Below are positions 17,802 through 27,504 of a DNA stretch of 64,000 nt, piece by piece. The first letter of the stretch is position 1; each line of letters opens with the position of its first letter. The stretch covers positions 1 through 64,000 of the forward strand of contig JAEUSB010000084.1 of assembly GCA_016788865.1 (NCBI GenBank), written 5' to 3'. This DNA is from Leptospirales bacterium (GTDB lineage: Bacteria; Spirochaetota; Leptospiria; Leptospirales; Leptonemataceae). The notes beneath the pieces are model-generated. The model saw nothing but the letters and a program-made list of their open reading frames with translations, did no database searches and had not been told where the DNA came from. Made by a program: the position numbers and the translations under genes.

Positions 17802-18878
17802 TTAGCGTTGATCGCGGATCTCTTCGAGCAGTTCGCTTACAGAACGAACACCTGCGGCCACGGACTTTGTGGTCTCAAAAAGAATTTCAATCGAACTGAC
17901 CAGTTCGCGGGATTGAATCGACTGATTTTGTATCGACCCGCTGATTTCAAGGCTGGCCGACTTCAGGGTATAGATTTGATTCTGCAAGTCCTGCATTTGC
18001 TTTTTCTCGGAGCCGACGTACGCATTGACATCCTGAATCTGTTCATTCATATCCAGGATGCTCGTTGAGATTGTCTCAAAACTCGAGCGTGCCAGGTCTG
18101 AGACATCTTTGCCTTTGCGAGAGGTCTCAAGGTTGTCTGTAAGGATGCCAGCGATTTGTTTTACGGATACGGAACTCTTTTCTGCTAGCTTTGATACTTC
18201 ATCTGCGACAACCGCGAATCCACGCCCGTGCTCGCCCGCGCGAGCCGCTTCGATTGCAGCGTTCAAGCTCAACAGGTTTGTTTTGTCAGCAATTCCCCGG
18301 ATTGCGTTGATGATTTGTCCTATCTTTGACAGGCTCTCATGGACTACGGCCATGCTTTCAAAACTTCCGTGAATGGTTTCCGAGCCCCGCTTTGCGTGCG
18401 AAAGGGTAGTGATGGACTTATCATTGATGACAGTGATGATATCGAATAGCTTTGAGGTGCTAATGTTGAAGGCCTCAAAGACCTTGCCCGTATTCTCGAT
18501 GACCTCTAGCTGTTTTTGCGCTGCCTCGGCGATGCTTTGGATCGAATAGGACATAACCTGGAGGTTGGGTGAAATGGTTTCGAGAGCGGCCGTCTGATTG
18601 TCGGACTCTTGCAAAAGGCCGTCGATGAAGGAGAGGATCCTGGTCAGCTTTTCTTTGGACTGCCTGAGCTGGTGAATTTCCTCCTGGGAGGTCTTCCAGG
18701 CATTGACCAGGTTTGGGGCCGTGGGCAGCATCACCCCTGTGCCCAGTACTTCCGCAATGGCACGTTCGAGGATGCGCAGCTCCCCGGCCGCATGCCGCCA
18801 CTTTCTAAAGCAAAGGGCGAGCAGGCCCAGCGAGAGCAGCAGGGTGGCTCCAAGCGTGAGTTCGGTGACAGTAGGCAC
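17802..18878 (-). CDS. Methyl-accepting chemotaxis protein-like transducer without a sensor domain
   Basis: 358 residues from a GTG start. One membrane helix lies near residues 8-23, with almost nothing outside the membrane. A coiled coil follows, then the MCP signalling domain, whose hairpin tip reads [20 protein letters not shown]. Long heptad-rich arms surround the tip. Such short transducers respond to cytoplasmic or membrane signals and couple to CheA/CheW. No chemotaxis genes adjoin it; its neighbours are a propeller lipoprotein and a divergent amidohydrolase. Confidence 0.88.
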   Translation of the reverse strand: MPTVTELTLGATLLLSLGLLALCFRKWRHAAGELRILERAIAEVLGTGVMLPTAPNLVNAWKTSQEEIHQLRQSKEKLTRILSFIDGLLQESDNQTAALETISPNLQVMSYSIQSIAEAAQKQLEVIENTGKVFEAFNISTSKLFDIITVINDKSITTLSHAKRGSETIHGSFESMAVVHESLSKIGQIINAIRGIADKTNLLSLNAAIEAARAGEHGRGFAVVADEVSKLAEKSSVSVKQIAGILTDNLETSRKGKDVSDLARSSFETISTSILDMNEQIQDVNAYVGSEKKQMQDLQNQIYTLKSASLEISGSIQNQSIQSRELVSSIEILFETTKSVAAGVRSVSELLEEIRDQR

Positions 18879-18967
18879 TGTACGTATTTTCGGCAGCGCG
18901 AGGCAGCCATTTGCCCCGTCGGATTTTTTATTTACCCGAATTCGCCTTTTCTCTTACGTTCCTAACG

Positions 18968-19777
18968 TTGATCGATATCCACGTTCACCTCTTCCCACCA
19001 GCCGTCTTCAAGGCAATCTGGCGCTTTTTCGAGAATCAGTCACACGGCCTCTGGAATATTCGCTACCGCCTTTCCGGCCAGGCGCATGTTCAGACCCTGC
19101 GCGATTTCGGGGTCAAAAAGTTCACCGGTTTGTTGTATGCGCACAAGCCCGGTCTGGCAGCATACCTGAACGATTTCATGTTTGAGACAGCTGCTATCGT
19201 TCCCGAGCTTTTGCCTTTTGGGACCATTTACGCGGGGGACGGAGACACGGCAGGCCAGGCACGCCAAATCTTTGAACACTACAGATTCCTGGGGATCAAG
19301 CTGCACCCGTTCGTTTCAAATGAGCAATTGGACGACGCGCGATTCTTTCCCGCATATGAGATCATGCAGGCTATGCAACGTGTCATCGTTTGTCATCCGG
19401 CTTCAGCCCCTGTTTATGATTCAACGGATGGAGCGCGCCGCATCGAAAATCTCCTCAGGCGATTTCCATCTCTGCGAGTCGTCATCGCACACTGCGGAGC
19501 CTTTGAAACAAAGGAATACTTACGCCTTGCGGACGACTACGAGCATGTGTATTTTGACACAGCCATGAATTGCGTGCATACACACGTCTTTGAGAACAAC
19601 TGTCCTGGTCGCGAGTTCTTCGTAAGATATCAGGATAGAATTCTCTATGGCTCCGATTTCCCAAATATACCGTACGATTATGCGGAGCAGGCAAGCGCCA
19701 TTCGTGCCCTGAAACTGGGTCCGGAAATTGAGGGAAAAATTTTTGAAACCAATGCGATGAAATTATTAAGGCTGTGA
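18968..19777 (+). CDS. Metal-dependent amidohydrolase (Amidohydro_2 type)
   Basis: 269 residues from a TTG at 18968 (TTG-ATC-GAT-ATC-CAC), which puts the metal-binding HVH at residues 5-7, as is usual in the family; a longer TTG start at 18911 exists. The metal ligands follow in order: H-x-H (IDIHVHLFP), GIKLHP, VCHPA, VIAHCG and the catalytic Asp in LYGSDFPNIPY. The TIM-barrel fold belongs to the decarboxylase/hydrolase group that includes ACMSD. The substrate cannot be named. It lies six bases before the carboxyltransferase gene, so the two may act in one pathway (inference). Confidence 0.85.
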   Translation: MIDIHVHLFPPAVFKAIWRFFENQSHGLWNIRYRLSGQAHVQTLRDFGVKKFTGLLYAHKPGLAAYLNDFMFETAAIVPELLPFGTIYAGDGDTAGQARQIFEHYRFLGIKLHPFVSNEQLDDARFFPAYEIMQAMQRVIVCHPASAPVYDSTDGARRIENLLRRFPSLRVVIAHCGAFETKEYLRLADDYEHVYFDTAMNCVHTHVFENNCPGREFFVRYQDRILYGSDFPNIPYDYAEQASAIRALKLGPEIEGKIFETNAMKLLRL

Positions 19778-19783
19778 GTTTAA

Positions 19784-21358
19784 ATGAAATCTAAACGCCC
19801 AATCAAAGAAGTCCTTGAGGATCTGGAAAACTCAAAACGCCGCGCGCTGAGCATGGGCGGAGAAGCCGCCGTCAAGAAGCACGCCGATCGTGGCCGCCTC
19901 AACGTCAGACAGCGCCTTGAAATTCTTTTTGATTCGGGATCGTTTCTGGAATTTGGCCTGCATGCAGATCATGCCGGGGTTTCAAAAGACCTGGCCGGAA
20001 AGAACGTACCGGCCGACGGGGTGGTAACGGGAGTTGGCAGGATTGATTCGCGCGATGTGTTTGTGATTGCGTACGACTTTACGGTACTCGCCGGCACCAT
20101 GGGTCGCACAGGCGAAGCAAAGTGCGCGCGCATTCGCGAAATGGCGTTAAAACAGCGCAAACCTATCGTTTGGTTGATTGATTCGGCCGGGGCCAGGGTT
20201 CAGGAGTTGGGCGGAAGTTTCTTTTCAACAACGGGCTATCTGTTTCGCGAGCAGGCGATTCTTTCCGGTGTAGTTCCGCAGGTCAGCGTCGTGCTGGGCC
20301 CAGGAGCTGCGGGCACAGCGTACATCCCGGCATTGAGCGATTGTGTAATCATGGTAGAAAATCAGGGAGTGCTCGCCCTTGGCGGACCACCACTGGTTGA
20401 GGCGGTAATTGGAGAGAAGATTTCAGAACAGGATCTCGGTGGAGCGTCTGTACACTTATTCAAATCGGGTGTGGCGCATATGGGCGCAAAGGATGATCGC
20501 GAAGCGTTGCTGTTAACACGAAAGTATCTTTCGTATTTTCCCTCTAGCTCGCAGGAATTGCCGCCCAGATTGCCGCTCAAAGACAATAAGCCGCCTGGTC
20601 GTGCAGACGAGTCACTACTCAAACTCATTCCCGAAGATTCTGGATCGCCATTCGACACAGCGGCTGTCATCGATCATATTTTTGATTCGGGAAGCATTCT
20701 ACCTTTCATGAATGATTTTGGAAAATCGCTCATTACCTGCTTTGCGCGACTCGGTGGTTATTCCGTTGGGATCGTCGCCAGTGCGAGTATGCATCTGGGC
20801 GGAGTTCTGGAAAATGATTCTTCTGACAAGGGAGCCAGGTTTGTCCAAATCTGCGACGCATTTGGGATCCCGCTGGTCTTTCTCCAGGACGTCCCCGGAT
20901 TCCTGGTCGGAAGCAGGGTGGAGCGGGCGGGTATCATCCGCCACGGGGCCAGGCTGCTATATGCGGTGAGCAATGCAACGGTGCCTAAATTCACAATCGT
21001 GGTTCGAAAGGCTTACGGCGCCGGCTATTACGTGCTTTGCGGCCGGGGCTATGAGCCAGACTACATTGCCATCTGGCCGGGGGGAGAGATTGCCCTCATG
21101 GGCGCCGAGGGTGCCGTAAACATTATGTATGGAAACAAGTTCAAAGGCATGCCAGCGGAGGAGGCAGCAAAGCTCCGAACCGAGCTTGAAGACGCATACC
21201 GCGATGAGGTTTCTTCGGCGCGCGCGGCGGCACTTTTTGGCGTGGACGAGCTGCTTGATCCAAGGGATACGCCTGTAGTCCTGTACCGGATGTTGGAGCT
21301 CACCCGGAACAAGCATGTCCTCCGACCGGAGCGCAAGCATGGGATTTTTCCTGTATGA
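19784..21358 (+). CDS. Acyl-CoA carboxylase, carboxyltransferase subunit (propionyl/methylcrotonyl-CoA type)
   Basis: 524 residues, the length of fused carboxyltransferase beta subunits. The N-half carries the acyl-CoA site (WLIDSAGARVQE, LGPGAAGTAYIPALSD). The C-half carries the biotin site (FLQDVPGFLVGS, RKAYGAGYYVL, GGEIALMGAEGAV). It transfers CO2 from carboxybiotin to an acyl-CoA such as propionyl-, methylcrotonyl- or geranyl-CoA. No biotin carboxylase or BCCP gene is in the window, so the partner must be encoded elsewhere. The KHADRGRLNVRQRLE start is typical. Confidence 0.92.
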   Translation: MKSKRPIKEVLEDLENSKRRALSMGGEAAVKKHADRGRLNVRQRLEILFDSGSFLEFGLHADHAGVSKDLAGKNVPADGVVTGVGRIDSRDVFVIAYDFTVLAGTMGRTGEAKCARIREMALKQRKPIVWLIDSAGARVQELGGSFFSTTGYLFREQAILSGVVPQVSVVLGPGAAGTAYIPALSDCVIMVENQGVLALGGPPLVEAVIGEKISEQDLGGASVHLFKSGVAHMGAKDDREALLLTRKYLSYFPSSSQELPPRLPLKDNKPPGRADESLLKLIPEDSGSPFDTAAVIDHIFDSGSILPFMNDFGKSLITCFARLGGYSVGIVASASMHLGGVLENDSSDKGARFVQICDAFGIPLVFLQDVPGFLVGSRVERAGIIRHGARLLYAVSNATVPKFTIVVRKAYGAGYYVLCGRGYEPDYIAIWPGGEIALMGAEGAVNIMYGNKFKGMPAEEAAKLRTELEDAYRDEVSSARAAALFGVDELLDPRDTPVVLYRMLELTRNKHVLRPERKHGIFPV

Positions 21359-21409
21359 ATTGGTTTGACTGCCACCTGTGTTCCAACGGTTATGGTCTGA
21401 GCTGGGCTG

Positions 21410-21652
21410 ATGGGTAGATTTTCCTTCAGTTTTGCTATCCTGGCCTTGATCCTGGGGCTTTTGATGGGTTCTGTACTGGGCTCACTTCTCCAGCAGGTCT
21501 TTGGTCTTGAGTTTTTGAACAAACCTTTGTTTGCGGACAACATTGTTCTGGCAAAGGACTTTTATGCGATCCAGCGTCTTGAGATTCGGCTCACGGGAGC
21601 AGGTCTCCTGGGGTTGGCGGCGGCGGGCTGGTTCTTATATAAAAAGCTCTAG
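21410..21652 (+). CDS. DUF4321-like small membrane protein
   Basis: 80 residues with two membrane helices (about 7-27 and 60-77). The first contains GLLMGSVLGSLL, matching the glycine-zipper start of DUF4321 proteins. These proteins are widespread but of unknown function. The gene lies between the carboxyltransferase and rpsB and is not obviously coupled to either. Confidence 0.72.
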   Translation: MGRFSFSFAILALILGLLMGSVLGSLLQQVFGLEFLNKPLFADNIVLAKDFYAIQRLEIRLTGAGLLGLAAAGWFLYKKL

Positions 21653-21731
21653 CGCCATTCATAAAGAAATTTTAGTATTTTGGTTTTGGATTGGGATTCA
21701 GGGTTTAACCCGAAGGATTAGGAAGTAAGGA

Positions 21732-22628
21732 ATGTCGACGATTTCAATGAAAAACCTGCTCGAAGCAGGCGTGCACTTTGGCCATCAAACAAGGAAGTGG
21801 GACCCAAGAATGGCTCCCTACATCTTCACTGCACGGAACGGAATTCATATTATTGATCTGCAAAAGACCGTGCAGCTGGCCAAGCAGGCATATGAAGCAC
21901 TGCGTGCGTATGCAGGTCAGGGCCAACGCATCATGTTCGTTGGGACCAAGAAGCAGGCCCGCGCAGCAATCGAGAAAGAAGCAACTCGTTGCAACATGTT
22001 CTATGTAAATACACGCTGGCCTGGTGGCCTTTTGACTAACTGGCCAACGGTTAAGAAGTCAATTGCTCGCCTGAAGAAACTGGAAGCAATGGAGCAGAGC
22101 GGATCGTTTGATCAAGAAGCTCGCACAAAGAAAGAAGCATTGCTGTTGAAGCGCGAACTGGAAAAGCTTCGTAAGCATCTTTCTGGAATCAAGGAGCTTC
22201 AGTCTCCTCCAGACATCCTGTTTGTAATTGATCCAAGCAAAGAAGACATTGCTGTGAAAGAAGCACGCGCAATGGGAATCAAGATCTTTGCCGTTGTGGA
22301 TTCAAACTGCAATCCTGAACTCATCGACTATCCAGTTCCTGGAAATGATGATGCCATTCGTGCAATCTCATTGTATCTGCAAACCATGGCTGATGCAGTT
22401 CTCGAAGGATCGCAAGGTCTCGAAGAGGGTTCACGCTTCACAGATGAAGATGCAACTATGGATCCAGATGCAATCGCACTCGATTCACTGCAGTATCGTG
22501 GTGAGTACGACGAAAGCGGCGAATTCATCCCTGACGAAACTGCAAAAGCTGCAGCAGCGGAAGAAGCAGCGGCTGCCGCAGCAGCTGCGGCGGCAGGCGT
22601 TGAAGTCAAAACTGACGAGAAGAAGTAA
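21732..22628 (+). CDS. rpsB: 30S ribosomal protein S2 with acidic Ala-rich tail
   Basis: 298 residues. The S2 core is clear: [15 protein letters not shown] near the start, [12 protein letters not shown], and [12 protein letters not shown] with [26 protein letters not shown] lies six bases before the ATG. The last 60 or so residues are an acidic, then poly-Ala/Glu extension ([17 protein letters not shown]) that E. coli S2 lacks; leptospiral S2 proteins carry similar tails. It heads the rpsB-tsf-pyrH-frr series. A hairpin overlapping the stop may reduce read-through to tsf. Confidence 0.97.
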   Translation: MSTISMKNLLEAGVHFGHQTRKWDPRMAPYIFTARNGIHIIDLQKTVQLAKQAYEALRAYAGQGQRIMFVGTKKQARAAIEKEATRCNMFYVNTRWPGGLLTNWPTVKKSIARLKKLEAMEQSGSFDQEARTKKEALLLKRELEKLRKHLSGIKELQSPPDILFVIDPSKEDIAVKEARAMGIKIFAVVDSNCNPELIDYPVPGNDDAIRAISLYLQTMADAVLEGSQGLEEGSRFTDEDATMDPDAIALDSLQYRGEYDESGEFIPDETAKAAAAEEAAAAAAAAAAGVEVKTDEKK

Positions 22629-22648
22629 CGATACCTCTTCTCGTTTTA
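22616..22648 (+). terminator. Hairpin with T-run spanning the rpsB stop (attenuator-like)
   Basis: ACGAGAAGA (22616-22624) pairs perfectly with TCTTCTCGT (22637-22645) around a 12-base loop that contains the rpsB stop codon, followed by TTTT. Nine pairs plus a short T-run would give partial termination, lowering tsf relative to rpsB. Ribosomes finishing rpsB would disrupt the stem. Confidence 0.5.
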
Positions 22649-22674
22649 CTCATAAGAAATAGTAAGGATTAGAA

Positions 22675-23268
22675 ATGGCAGACGTTAAGCCTGATGATAT
22701 TAAAAAACTCCGGGAAATGACCGGAGCTGGAATGATGGATTGTAAAGCCGCCCTGGCAGAATTCGGCGGTGATCTCGAGAAAGCATCTGATGCGCTCCGC
22801 AAAAAGGGCCTCGCAAAAGCAGCAAAACGTTCCGGTAAGGACACAGGTTGCGGCCGCGTGTTTTCCTACATTCACGGAGAAGGCAAAATCGGCGTACTGT
22901 TGCAATTGAATTGCGAAACTGACTTTGTTGCAAAGAATGATGACTTTGAAGCTCTCGGTAAAGATCTGTGCATGCAGGTTGCAGCGGCAGCTCCACTGGC
23001 CGTAAAGGCTGAGGATCTCGATCCTAAAGTTATCGAAAAAGAAACAGAAGTGTTCCGCGCTCAACTCCTGGAAGAGAAGAAGAAGCCAGAGCAGATCGAA
23101 AAGATTCTGCCGGGCAAAATCAAGAAATTCCAGCAAGACGTTTGCCTGATGGACCAACCGTTCATTAAAGAACCAAAGACAACCGTTTCCGAGCTCATCC
23201 AATCCTATATTGGTAAGTTTGGGGAGAACATAACCGTCTCCCGATTCTCACGATACGAAGCGGGCTGA
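22675..23268 (+). CDS. tsf: Translation elongation factor Ts (short form)
   Basis: 197 residues. The N-terminal UBA-like domain has KKLREMTGAGMMDCKAAL and the signature continues with GVLLQLNCETDFVAKNDDF. At under 200 residues it lacks the second core subdomain and the coiled coil of the 283-residue E. coli protein, as is usual in spirochaetes and several other phyla. It recycles EF-Tu-GDP. AAGGA lies seven bases before the ATG. Confidence 0.96.
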   Translation: MADVKPDDIKKLREMTGAGMMDCKAALAEFGGDLEKASDALRKKGLAKAAKRSGKDTGCGRVFSYIHGEGKIGVLLQLNCETDFVAKNDDFEALGKDLCMQVAAAAPLAVKAEDLDPKVIEKETEVFRAQLLEEKKKPEQIEKILPGKIKKFQQDVCLMDQPFIKEPKTTVSELIQSYIGKFGENITVSRFSRYEAG

Positions 23269-23281
23269 GAAGGAATCAGCC

Positions 23282-24025
23282 ATGAATCCGAATTTTCCAT
23301 TCCGTCGGGTTCTTCTAAAACTTTCCGGCGAAGCCTTCACTGTTGAAGGCAAGCTCGGCATTGAATTCGAGCGCGTCCGTCACGTAGCCGAACAAATCCG
23401 CGTCTGTCACAAAATGGGTGTGGAGATTGCCGTGGTTGTGGGCGCTGGCAATTTGTTCCGGGGGCAGGCCGCTGCAGAAAGCGGAATGGATCGCGCGACT
23501 GCCGATTACATGGGAATGCTCGCAACAATCCTGAATTCCCTGGCGCTGCAGGACGCCTGCGAAAAGATCGGGATGATTACCCGCGTACAGTCGGCAATTG
23601 AGATGAAATCGATTGCAGAGATTTACATCCGCCGCAAGGCAATGCGCCACCTTGAGAAAAATCGAATTGTGATCTTTGCCGGCGGAACTGGAAATCCATA
23701 TTTTACAACGGATACGACTGCGGCACTCCGGGCAGTTGAAGTCGGCTGCCAGGTTATCCTGAAAGCAACAAAAGTGGACGGTGTCTACGACTCTGACCCC
23801 AAGAAAAATCCCGATGCAAAGCGATTTGCCAGGGTGTCCTACATGGAATCGATCCAGCGGCGGCTGAAGATAATGGATTCAACGGCGCTTGCACTTTGCA
23901 TGGACAACAATACACCTATTCTGGTATTTGATATTTTCGAGAAAGATAGCCTGAAGAGTATGTTCGAAGGTCAAAAGATTGGAACGCTGATTTCTTCAGA
24001 GGAGGGTCTTGAGTATGCCGGATAA
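23282..24025 (+). CDS. pyrH: Uridylate kinase (UMP kinase)
   Basis: 247 residues. Amino-acid-kinase fold with RVLLKLSGEAF at the start, VVVGAGNLFRG, MGMLATILNSLAL, and the ATP site with FAGGTGNPYFTTDT and KATKVDGVYDSDP. It makes UDP from UMP for pyrimidine nucleotides and, indirectly, UDP-sugars. A Shine-Dalgarno AAGGAA lies six bases before the ATG. The 3' end overlaps frr by 11 bases. Confidence 0.97.
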   Translation: MNPNFPFRRVLLKLSGEAFTVEGKLGIEFERVRHVAEQIRVCHKMGVEIAVVVGAGNLFRGQAAAESGMDRATADYMGMLATILNSLALQDACEKIGMITRVQSAIEMKSIAEIYIRRKAMRHLEKNRIVIFAGGTGNPYFTTDTTAALRAVEVGCQVILKATKVDGVYDSDPKKNPDAKRFARVSYMESIQRRLKIMDSTALALCMDNNTPILVFDIFEKDSLKSMFEGQKIGTLISSEEGLEYAG

Positions 24026-24575
24026 AGTAGAACCAGCGCAGGTAATCGCAGAGATCAAAACTCGCATGCAGAAAACCATCGATTCGCTGACCAAAGATCT
24101 TGCGGCGATTCGTTCCACTCGTGCAACGCCATCCATGCTTGATGCAGTTCATGTTGAGTACTACGGCACAATGACCCCACTCAACCAGCTCGCAAGCATC
24201 CAGGCACCTGAAGCCCGTATGCTAACAATCACGCCGTACGATAAAAGTGCACTCGGTGATATCGAAAAAGCAATTCTGAAAAGCGACGTTGGCATTACCC
24301 CTTCAAACGATGGTGGAGTGATTCGGCTGAATCTGCCGGAGCTTTCCATGGAGCGTAGACAGGAACTTGTAAAGCAGGTAAAGGTTCGCCTGGAAGAATG
24401 CAAGGTTTCTATTAGAAACGTGCGTCGCGATGGGAACGAAGAACTCAAGAAGATGGGCAAATCCCAGGACGAACTGAAGGGTCTCCAGGACGATGTCCAG
24501 AAGGTTACAGACGGCTTTGTTCACAAAGCCGATGAACTGGCGCAGGCCAAAGAAAAAAGTATCCTCACAGTATAA
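24015..24575 (+). CDS. frr: Ribosome recycling factor
   Basis: 186 residues from the ATG at 24015, which has AGGAGG nine bases upstream; a TTG six bases earlier is too close to that site. Landmarks are LAAIRSTRATPSMLDAVHVEYYG, given here only as a region near residues 25-47, then the LNQLASI turn and the helical return with RRDGNEELKKM. It splits post-termination ribosomes with EF-G. It overlaps pyrH and is followed after two bases by uppS. Confidence 0.96.
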   Translation: MPDKVEPAQVIAEIKTRMQKTIDSLTKDLAAIRSTRATPSMLDAVHVEYYGTMTPLNQLASIQAPEARMLTITPYDKSALGDIEKAILKSDVGITPSNDGGVIRLNLPELSMERRQELVKQVKVRLEECKVSIRNVRRDGNEELKKMGKSQDELKGLQDDVQKVTDGFVHKADELAQAKEKSILTV

Positions 24576-24577
24576 CG

Positions 24578-25318
24578 GTGCCGGGAGAAAATCCGAATCC
24601 CCGGCACGTCGGGATCATCCTGGACGGCAATGGCCGCTGGGCGCAGGCGCGGGGGCTGAAGCGATCGGAAGGTCATCGGGCAGGTGGGGAGGCACTGGAT
24701 CGCTTGCTTGATCTGGTCCTTGATCTTCGCATTCCCTGTATTTCGCTGTATGCCTTCTCAACAGAGAATTGGAAGCGTCCCAAAATTGAGATCCAGGCCA
24801 TCTGGAGTTTGATGCGTGAGTTCTTCTCTTCGAGGCTGGAGCGCTGTCTTGAGAAGGGAATTCGCGTCCACGCTTCGGGGGATCTCTCGCGCTTGCCGGC
24901 TGCAAATCGCAAACTGATTCAAGAGGTAATTGAGAAGACTGCAAAGAATCGCAATCTCACCGCGAATTTTTGTGTGAACTATGGTTCGCAAGATGAGATA
25001 CTGATTGCTGCCACTAAAGTATTGCATCGCCGATTGGAACTTGCGAAGAAAGAGCCCCGGAAGGCGCAGGCTGCTATTTCGCAAAGTGAGTTTGAAAAGG
25101 AGCTATTTACCTATCCGTTGCCTCCGGTAGACCTGATGGTGCGTCCGGGTGGCGAGCAGCGCCTCAGCAACTTTCTTCTCTGGCAAAGTGCATACGCCGA
25201 ACTGTACTTCACGGAGACGCTCTGGCCGGATTTTGACAAACGGCAGTTAATGAAGGCACTGAAATGGTTCAAATCGCGGCCTCGCAAATTCGGTGGACTT
25301 CTGGAAACTGAGGATTAA
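24578..25318 (+). CDS. uppS: Isoprenyl (undecaprenyl) diphosphate synthase
   Basis: 246 residues from a GTG two bases after the frr stop. The cis-prenyltransferase motifs are present: HVGIILDGNGRWAQARG with the catalytic Asp, GHRAGGEAL, AFSTENWKRP, and the late RPGGEQRLSNFLLWQSAYAE. It builds the C55 lipid carrier for peptidoglycan and LPS. The neighbouring cdsA, dxr and rseP form the usual envelope-lipid block. Confidence 0.96.
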   Translation: MPGENPNPRHVGIILDGNGRWAQARGLKRSEGHRAGGEALDRLLDLVLDLRIPCISLYAFSTENWKRPKIEIQAIWSLMREFFSSRLERCLEKGIRVHASGDLSRLPAANRKLIQEVIEKTAKNRNLTANFCVNYGSQDEILIAATKVLHRRLELAKKEPRKAQAAISQSEFEKELFTYPLPPVDLMVRPGGEQRLSNFLLWQSAYAELYFTETLWPDFDKRQLMKALKWFKSRPRKFGGLLETED

Positions 25319-25327
25319 ACACGGAGC

Positions 25328-26254
25328 ATGAGCGAAACAGCCAAACGAATATCATCCGGCCTGACGTTGGGCGCCATCGTGATTGTAGCGCTCGTGACTC
25401 CGGACTTCATGCATTCGCTTGGCGTTCTGTTACTGGTGGTCGTGTTCTCGCTGCTTGGTGTCGTTGAGTTCTATACTCTGACAGACAAGGGACTGGAAGG
25501 AAAAGCCATGAAGGGAGTCGGGGTTCTTTTTTCCCTGATTTTCGTTGGTTTGTACTACATACAGTATCTGAGCATTCGCGCGTTGCAGGGTCATGTCCCT
25601 CCATCTTTCATAACTCCGGATGCAGCCTATGTTTCCGGTCATGTTCTTATTCTCGTGTTTATGCTGTTCATGATAGTGACCATGTCCACGCATCTCATTC
25701 TCCGGCCGCTGGATGGGACAATCTATGGTGTGGCCGTTACGCTTTTTGGGGTTCTCTACACTGTTATTCCACTCTGCCACGTATTCCTTCTTCTGGGCCA
25801 GGAGAAGGGTGTGTTCTTCTTTCTGGTAACTGCACTGGCTACAATCATGACGGATGCAGGTGCCTACTTTGCGGGCAAATACCTGGGCAAGCACAATGCC
25901 GGACTGAAAGTTAGTCCGCGGAAAACGTACGAAGGATACGTCGGTGGTTTTGTCTTCTCGATTGCTTTCAATCTGGCATTCTTCTATTTCTGGAAAAAGT
26001 ACGCAAATGCGCCGTTAAACGACATCCATATGTCTTATGTGGAGCTGGCGATTTTCACTGGAGTAATTTCTGTACTTTCTGTGTTTGGTGATCTGGTTGA
26101 GAGCGCGCTCAAACGTGACGCTCGTAAGAAAGACTCGGCCTCCCTTATTCCAGGCCACGGTGGGATGTTGGATCTGGCAGATGCCCTGTTCTTTAGCATC
26201 CCGGTTGGCTATTACTACCTGTACTTTCGCGAAATGGCCGGCTATTCGCTTTAA
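25328..26254 (+). CDS. cdsA: Phosphatidate cytidylyltransferase
   Basis: 308 residues with about eight membrane helices. The CDP-diglyceride synthase signature is near the C-terminus: FGDLVESALKRDARKKDSAS, continuing to LIPGHGGMLDLADALFF. It makes CDP-diacylglycerol for all phospholipid synthesis. The last base of its stop is the first base of the dxr ATG. Confidence 0.95.
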   Translation: MSETAKRISSGLTLGAIVIVALVTPDFMHSLGVLLLVVVFSLLGVVEFYTLTDKGLEGKAMKGVGVLFSLIFVGLYYIQYLSIRALQGHVPPSFITPDAAYVSGHVLILVFMLFMIVTMSTHLILRPLDGTIYGVAVTLFGVLYTVIPLCHVFLLLGQEKGVFFFLVTALATIMTDAGAYFAGKYLGKHNAGLKVSPRKTYEGYVGGFVFSIAFNLAFFYFWKKYANAPLNDIHMSYVELAIFTGVISVLSVFGDLVESALKRDARKKDSASLIPGHGGMLDLADALFFSIPVGYYYLYFREMAGYSL

Positions 26255-27504
26255 TGTTATCCTGGAGTCCTGTTAGCGCGCAGATCGTTGCCCCCTCTCG
26301 TTCCAGGAAGACATCAAAGTTGGTGATCCTGGGCGCGTCTGGTTCAATCGGCACCAGTACACTTGACATTCTGAGCAGAAGCCCTGGAGAGATCGAGCTC
26401 GTTGCAGTCAGCGTGCATTCGTCGTTACCCAGGCTTGCTGAGATTCTAACTTGCTTCCCGTCCATAAAGTTTGCGGCTATCACGGGTACGCAGCCGCCTG
26501 AGTCATTGACGGAGTTTTCAAAGAAGTTTGCAGGGGTAAAATTTTTCTGGGGAGTGCACGCTGCCGCCGAGCTTCTGAACGCGGCGCGCTCAGAGAAGGC
26601 AGACACAGTGATTTCTGCAGTTGTGGGCGCGGCGGGAATTGCGCCAACACTGCGTGCAATCGAGCTGGGGTACAAGATTGCTCTGGCAAACAAGGAAACC
26701 ATGGTGACTGCCGGTCCAGTCATTGAACGAGCACTGGCAAGTTCAAAGGATGCAAGCATCGTTCCGGTAGATTCCGAACACAATGCGCTGTTCCAGCTTT
26801 TGTTGGGTCTCGATGCACCTCATCTGAAACTGGCTATCCTCACAGCCTCCGGTGGCCCGTTCTTGAATCGAACGCCGGCTGAACTCAAACAGGTACGCCG
26901 ACAGGATGTACTGAATCACCCGACCTGGAGCATGGGCCCAAAGATCACTGTCGATTCTGCCGGGCTAATCAACAAAGGACTTGAGATCATTGAAGCGATG
27001 CACCTCTTTGCAATACCGCTGAATCGACTCGATGTGCTCATTCATCCGGTCAGCCATGTGCATGCCCTGGTTGAGACGGCTGACGGATTTCGTTTCATGG
27101 CGAACCGGCCGAGCATGCTTTTCCCGATCGCACATGCATTGTATTTCCCCCAATCACCGCCCGTGTATCCGGATGTGGTGACAAGGCCAGAAGCCTGGCC
27201 AGCCCTTGAATTTCGGAAGGTTGATCCGGTTCAATTTCCCGGCTTTGCCTTGTGCATGGAGGCAGCAAGAAATGGCGGGACTGCGCCGGCTATTTTCAAT
27301 GCTGCAAATGAAATTGCTGCCGGTCTGTTCCTTGATGGTTTAATTCAATTTACGGATATTCCCGTACTTCTGGAAATGGTGTTGAGCGCAAGTAAGATCG
27401 AACAGGGATCGGAACTCGGCCTGTATCTCGAAGCAGACGCTCGTGCACGCGAATCGGCTTATGCACAATCCAAAAGACTTACGAAGGTGGAAGAGGTAGT
27501 ATGA
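26254..27504 (+). CDS. dxr: 1-deoxy-D-xylulose 5-phosphate reductoisomerase
   Basis: 416 residues from an ATG overlapping the cdsA stop. The NADPH site LVILGASGSIGTSTLDIL begins at residue 23, so the first 22 residues are extra compared with most DXRs; a TTG at 26320 would give the usual length. Metal and substrate residues lie in PVDSEHNALFQLL and the ASGGPFL motif, with NHPTWSMGPKITVDSA (K-x-x-x-D-S). It catalyses the second step of the non-mevalonate pathway. dxs is also in this window (33873). Confidence 0.96.
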   Translation: MLSWSPVSAQIVAPSRSRKTSKLVILGASGSIGTSTLDILSRSPGEIELVAVSVHSSLPRLAEILTCFPSIKFAAITGTQPPESLTEFSKKFAGVKFFWGVHAAAELLNAARSEKADTVISAVVGAAGIAPTLRAIELGYKIALANKETMVTAGPVIERALASSKDASIVPVDSEHNALFQLLLGLDAPHLKLAILTASGGPFLNRTPAELKQVRRQDVLNHPTWSMGPKITVDSAGLINKGLEIIEAMHLFAIPLNRLDVLIHPVSHVHALVETADGFRFMANRPSMLFPIAHALYFPQSPPVYPDVVTRPEAWPALEFRKVDPVQFPGFALCMEAARNGGTAPAIFNAANEIAAGLFLDGLIQFTDIPVLLEMVLSASKIEQGSELGLYLEADARARESAYAQSKRLTKVEEVV

